Shown here one piece after another: positions 58,077 through 64,000 of a stretch of 64,000 nt of DNA (positions are counted from its first letter, which is position 1; each line of letters starts with the position of its first letter). Both the position numbers and the translations under genes were made by a program. Under the pieces are notes generated by a model. It was given only the letters and a program-made list of their open reading frames with translations. It did not search any database and was not told the origin of the DNA. The DNA is from Dipylidium caninum (Eukaryota; Platyhelminthes; Cestoda; Cyclophyllidea; Dipylidiidae), in NCBI GenBank assembly GCA_017562135.1, contig QEYB01000098.1, positions 77,001 to 141,000 of the forward strand. Direction: 5' to 3'.

Positions 58077-61000
58077 GTCAGTTTGCATTACGGACATTTG
58101 TTATTATGTACACATTTCATTCGTGCCCACCGCTCCACCCTTCGCGCGACAAAACTTCATGCCCCGGGTTCGCAAACTGGTTTTATATTTAGTTTTTGAT
58201 CCGCAGACTACCGACCTCGATTTGTCGATTTTTGGCAACAAGTCACATATTCTCCGTGTGAGCTCATGAAAGTTGTTGCAGCCTTATTGGCCACGAATTT
58301 TGCTCCCGACTCCAGTTAGAAGGTGAACAGCAGCAAATTAATTCCCTTTAGATGGACCGTAGTGCGACCCACTATAGGTTACTCGACTTTCATAAGTTGC
58401 GATTTGTCCGAAGGTTTTTTGTCCGTTTAGGTCTTATTTTCTCCCCTCTACAGATATGGATTTTATATAAAGCACCTAGACTACACTGACTCCCAGTCTA
58501 AATAAGACTCTCACTTTTGGCAGAGTTTATTTTTAACATCCTTAAGTTCAGATCTTCGCTTCATTAACTACGTCATATACCCTGTAACAACTGACATAGC
58601 CGTGTAAGCCCTTTCGCTGTCGACTGCTCTAATTCATGCATTTACATGGAATGCTCTTCTTATTCGAAGTTGGAATTTCCTGCCGATTTAAGAGGAGTGA
58701 ATGAATAAATTGGGGACCTTGAAAGTAAGCTGAAGACTTGTGCACCGGTCTCGAGGCGGACGTGTCGTGAACCCTTAAGAATAGCCTGTTAAGCGAAACA
58801 ACCCATTTTAATCGGTAGAATAAGGGGTTGGTTGCCTTTGGTTGACAATTAGTCAGTGGATGCCTTGATACTGTCCCTAAAAGATGTCAGTGGCAAGAAA
58901 GGCGGTCACTTCCGGTTTGATAAAAACATTTTGATGGGGGTCTTAAAGCACTAACAAGGGTAATGTGGAAGCTTAAAAATATGCAAAGATTATCTAAAGG
59001 TGACTAGCACAGAGGTGGGATTTATTAATACCTGAAAGCCATTCTGCCTCCCTGATAATCTTAGCCAGGGAATATTGGTTGGAAGAGGGTGCGCTGGTTT
59101 GGATTGCGATTTGCTAAACCGGGAGCTTCGAGTTTTGCTGATGTAGTACCACATCGACGATTTACTCGCTTCAAATTTCTCTTGTGCTCAGTGACTCTTC
59201 TTACCTCCTCATAAAATCCACTAATCTAAATTGCAGTTGTGGCAATCCACGTCCTTAAAAGATTTGCCCACCTGTGCAAAAGCAGATATAATTTTCAGGT
59301 CATTCTCCGACAGCCCCGAAACCCAGTCGATGCAAGTACATGAATTTTCAATTTCAAAATGATTGTTTTAAACTGAAAAACCAGAGAAGACTGTTCAAGC
59401 ATTAACAGAACTTGGTGAGCCTTTTATCCCGTTTTACATCTTACTAAGGGTGGTCACCCATCAGGAAACGAGACAACCAAATTGGCGACATTTTATTGGC
59501 AATGTTAACAGGCTTTGCAGCTCTGAAGTTCAGCCGGGTTAACCATAAGATCGAGGATTGCTTCCATACTATCATGTATTTTTCGTAAAATTATCCTGGT
59601 CTGACGCATTTCCTTACCATTACCGCGTTAACCAACTTTACCAAAAAAATCGACGCCCCAATTTTCCCAACTCGGTAATGGGCGAGGGAGTATTTGCCTA
59701 TTAAGACTCTTCCATTTCAAAGGCCAAATTAAAAAGCTTTCCAAAGAGCCGACGTAGCCGAAAATAGGACTAGAAGGCATGCTGCAACGGCCTTTTGAAG
59801 ATAAAGTAAAAATGTGTGTGAATTTTGAAAATTGTTGCGAGCAAGAAATGTGGATATCTTATTCCTTGCTCAACCGACAGCAATGTTTAGCTGTCTACAT
59901 AACAAGTCGCCTTTAATGTTTCTTTGGCTGACGTTGCACACTTCATCACACTCCGTTAGGTCAACTGACAGCAAGGCAGAAAGATGTAACTTGATGTGAT
60001 CCCATCTGGCAGTTGAATGATTGTCGCATCTTATTTTATTCATGTGTAAAAAAAGCATTAGCGCATACGTACAAATACCAGAACTTAATCCTGTCCAAGA
60101 AGGAGAAAGCGCAGTTGCCTTCGTTCCTGTGGAAATAGCTTGGCCGCTACGGAAAAAAAAAATGTTTTCATACAACCATATGAAGTCGCCTCAGACGTGC
60201 ACCTTCGTGTCTGAGTCAAGGTGTAACTAAAGGGATTTCGGGATAAAACTACAACTTTTAGACAATACGAAATGCCAATATGTCCCGGTGCCACGAATGC
60301 TGTTGCAGTCATAAAGGCTTTCGCCGTCCTGATGCATTTCTCACCTTTGGCCTCTGAAACGCTTATTGTTCCCATTTTTGTTCTCAAACTTATTCATGAG
60401 ATCTGGCGAATCCGGGCCCACTTTTCCTGAATGCGTTTTTCTGCTCACTGAGCTGCGCCTTTATGAAAGAATGAAGTGGATGGAAGACTACCAACTCAAG
60501 ATCGTATTCGAGGGAGCAAAAGACATTGAAGAAGGAGTTGTATCTTCCTCATTTTCAGTATTCATTCTCAGAAAGCTCTGAGGTCACATCTCTGTAGTAG
60601 TAATAAACCTTTTCTAGGATAAAGACTTACAGAACGAAGTTGGAAACACCTTAAAAGGTGAAGACAAGCATATTCCTTCTGTGGTCATTCTAGTGCATCT
60701 TAGCCGTCACCAATAATTTCGGCTGGAGCTACCTCTACAATGAAGCCGTCTATGGGCGGCTTTTCTCAGAGCAAAGTGTTGTATTTCTGCTCAAAATATA
60801 TTTTTAAAAAAATTCACAAGAGCGTGGGTTTTGCTGCTTCTCTCTATTTTGAGAGGTTTGTTGTTTAGAAGCCGGGAAAGATGGCGGCTGCAATTATTCA
60901 CTTGGCTTTGAAACTGGGATAACGACTGTCATCAATAGAACTAAGGAAGTCTACTAGGTTTCCGGACACCTCCGATGAACCACAGTCAATTTCACACCAA

Positions 61001-64000
61001 ATCTTACGTCTGATCAAAGTCAGCCCGAAGTAGCAGTGGGCAAACCATCTTCTCGTAAGATTCGTAACAAAGTTAAGAGTCGAGCCACATCCAGTAAATC
61101 ACGAATGTCCCAAACGTTCAGGTTTATAAAGCTTATGCTCCCTGAACTGCGGAATTTTTCTAGCCTATGTTAGAAATGTAGAGTTTAATCTCTTCACTTC
61201 CCCTTCAACCTTTTCATCCTGTCGAGCGAAGCAGAAATCAGATGCATGGCATCCATCGCCTTTGTCGCAGCGTCCCTACACCTTAGATTCGACGCAAGGT
61301 CTCAGTGATATTTGCTAATCTGTGGAATGATACCCTTCCAACACATCCAAAATGGCGGCTAAACTAAATTAAAAAGATGATACTAGCCGCTGCACCACAC
61401 AAACCGGAGACATCTTTTTAAAATCCCTAAACTGTGACGTTAAGGAGGGCAGAGGTGTTAATCTCCTCAGGTGTACAGTGTCTAATTGCATTCATAATTA
61501 GCACCATTATAGAACTGCCCAACGAGGTTTTCAGTGTTTCTACCACCCCAGAAAAGTCTACTTCAAGGCCTCTGTTTCCAAATATAATCACGCTATCTTT
61601 TTCACCATGGCGATCTACCATGAGGTCCAGCCCATCGCAATGGTTTCCAGTAGGGCTTCTCTGAAATCCTTTACTTGCTGTTATTTGCGACACGATTTAG
61701 AACAAAGTGGTTAAAAGTGCCAGTCGCGTATGTGTGGGAGGTGGAAACCTGGAGACCGTTGCCGCTTTCCCTGCCGGGCCCCAGGAGTTTTCAGCAATGA
61801 GGTGAAAATTAGACAACGTTTAAGAATACTTTAAACGCTATACCTAGTGACTGAGGAAAAAACGGCGAATAATAAATAAATTCCTTGTTCTATAATTTTA
61901 AGCTGCCTGTGAATGGGATAAATAAGGAAAAAAAGTGACTGGTATTCCTGCTTTCCGCGCACATAAAACTGCATCCCGTTAAAGAATTCGATTCGAGTTA
62001 ACAAACACCTGTTTAAAGGCATATCAATTTTGGTGGGTGTCTTCCACCAATTCTCAGACGGCTTTCATTGGCTAGTTGACAAAAGCTCGGCAGCACCTTC
62101 TGGGCAGGAACGTAAAACAGCTCCCAAAATCTAATTCCCTCTATTGCACCGCCGCTCAGTCCTGGCAGCTAGTAAGTTTAAGTGGACAGTTAAAGCAACC
62201 TCAGTGAGTTGGAGACAAAATGCCTCAAAATAGACAGATTCTCAACACTGTCAGAAGGCCTCCTCAAGGACCGAGGTCAGAGGGTAAGTGTGACAGAAGG
62301 TAAGAGCGAAGAATGTTGAACTCTGTGCTAATCATACTTTAGGGGTGGGAGACCATGGGGAGAGCGTTCTTTTGACGATCGGTAACTAAGGGTTTTCTTC
62401 AGCATTACTCCACACCCGCAATAGTGAGCAGCACAGCAATCGCCCACGCGTCATGGACCTCGATGCTTGAGTACATTGGAATAAGAGTCCGTCTGGCAAG
62501 AATAGCCAGAGATAACTTTTGAAGAATTAGCGTGTGTTAAATCATTACCTTTGCTCTCGTCTCTTTAAAATTGAGAGACTCAGATAATACACGTTTACCA
62601 AAGTCCACTTTCTGGACGGCCTGACTTTTCCCGTAGGAATGTACGTAATCGGAGGACTGAAATGGGTATGAAATCTATGCCTTCTTCATGCAGTCGCATA
62701 TAAATTTTTTAATGCTTACCAAATGACTACGCCCAAACTCTAGGCTTTAAAGTACACTGAGGCAGAAGAATGACCAATTTTGGTCCGAAAGAAATTCATT
62801 TTAGGCAACCATTAAGTAAAGCAGGCAACACTTCGCCTGTATAAAAGCATAGAGTGGCTAAGAAATTTATGAGGTCATTGGATATCCGATGAGTTTTCGC
62901 CTTCGATAAACGCAGTCCACTGTACCTCCTGTTGCACTCCTTTAAACATTTTTGTTAAGGTCAAGAAATTTCAATGTTTGACGATGATGACGATGTGTGT
63001 GTATTGTGAGGTGGTTAAATAGCCCTTGTGAGATTATGAAAGAGCACATTGGCGAGTGAATTGTTTGACCGAGAGGCGACTTTTCCATGGTGGCGGTCTC
63101 CGCAAACTGCTAGCGAACGGGATACATTCGATCTAACGACGGTTGACAGTTAATTAATCGCGGGAAGGAATTAGTTGCTCCACTAGACTTCGCTAAATGA
63201 AACAATAAAAACCCTCTTTGAATTTAGCTTTTATGTCGCAGCGGAGGTTAAATTATTTCGTCCTAATTTCATTGGACCAAATTTCATTTCCCAAAAACTA
63301 GTGGATGTTTTGGCAGCTGTATGTTAAATCCCCCATCATGGCGGAATTAGTGCCCGTGTTGCACGGAAGGCAACTAGTGATATTTCATCCAAAAAGTGTC
63401 CACCATTGTACGCAATGGACCTTCCTTTTACTTCATTCCTTTGGCTATTAGATTCACTTATTTTGGCTCGAGAAGCTTGTTTGCCGTTTTTGCGGTGTAC
63501 TGCAGTCATTAGCAATGCATAAATCAACGCCTCATGATAGTGCAAAGGCAGGGCAACGTGATGAGATGGGACTAACACGCCATTGTACCATTTCTGTTAA
63601 CATTTCCTCCTCCTCTGACGAACCTCTCCAGGGTGGCCACCACTGCAATCTTTGGCGAAGACTACATTTATGACATTGAGCCTAGCAGGAAAGAGGACGG
63701 TCAATTTAATCATTTGGCAGGCGAGTTTGAAGTCTTCGTGGAATTTCTTAGTCCTCTAGTGACAAGTGGCAGTGGAAAAGCTCTAGCTAGATAGACCACC
63801 TAAGAAGCCGGCCGAAGGAGGTCGAATAACTGCAATGGGGTTATCGTGTTAACCATTAAACACCCCCATGAGTGTAAACGAGATCGGGACGAGAGCTGAT
63901 TAGGCGGTTCCAGAATTAACCTAAGGAGAGAGTCGTTGAATCTCTGCTGTAGAAAACACTATACTCTTCAAACTGTCACTTTAGTTGGCGTGGGACAGAA
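58077..64000 (+). other. Probable GPCR intron or unresolved sequence to the window end
   Basis: If the GPCR continues on this strand, this is its first intron. I looked for a helix 3 segment (Trp-x-x-Gly ... Cys, then a DRY-like box) and did not find one. An open minus-strand frame at 61427-61693 has no recognised motif. The rest is short overlapping frames. Confidence 0.45.

Noticed and set aside
61427..61693. Open frame of 88 codons on the minus strand
   Set aside because: It reads smoothly but matches no family I know, and an open frame also exists on the opposite strand. It may be chance or an old element.
63336..63578. Open frame near the window end considered as part of another gene
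   Set aside because: Neither strand gives a recognisable domain or GPCR helix.

Overview
This window is nuclear DNA of a eukaryote, probably an invertebrate. The genes are split into many exons by GT-AG introns, spacers are long and AT-rich, and there are animal transposon remnants. Several introns are only 29-43 bases, and an AG splice acceptor lies just upstream of the first ATG in several genes. I infer a flatworm, perhaps a tapeworm, at low to moderate confidence; no marker in the window proves it.

Layout. 84-18823 (minus) holds what looks like the complete CNOT1 gene, the scaffold of the CCR4-NOT deadenylase. I traced 23 exons encoding about 3,096 residues, longer than vertebrate CNOT1 because of Gln/Ala-rich linkers. 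18824-29041 is spacer with two dispersed repeat families. 29042-34042 (minus) is a five-exon gene whose product resembles the SBF1/SBF2-domain protein KIAA0513. 35014-35366 is a doubtful orphan exon. 36521-38811 (plus) is a mitochondrial carrier closest to the thiamine pyrophosphate carrier SLC25A19. 40825-48326 (plus) is a 12-exon MAD1 spindle-checkpoint gene encoding 728 residues; its last intron carries a decayed mariner transposase. 48327-57824 is spacer in which I recognise nothing. 57825-58076 (plus) is the first exon of a class A peptide-type GPCR; the rest of that gene was not found and probably lies beyond the window.

The genes are housekeeping or signalling genes (mRNA decay, mitosis, mitochondrial cofactor transport, neuropeptide signalling) with no sign of forming one pathway. 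I saw no operon, CRISPR array, viral gene or obvious novel system. The most useful observations are fine-scale: very short introns, a 15-base exon, a GC-AG intron, likely one-base homopolymer errors that break otherwise conserved frames, a changed RLK motif in MAD1, and an inverted repeat pair around the end of the KIAA0513-like gene.

Exons were placed by hand from reading frame, splice signals, phase agreement and remembered family sequences. No alignment was run.
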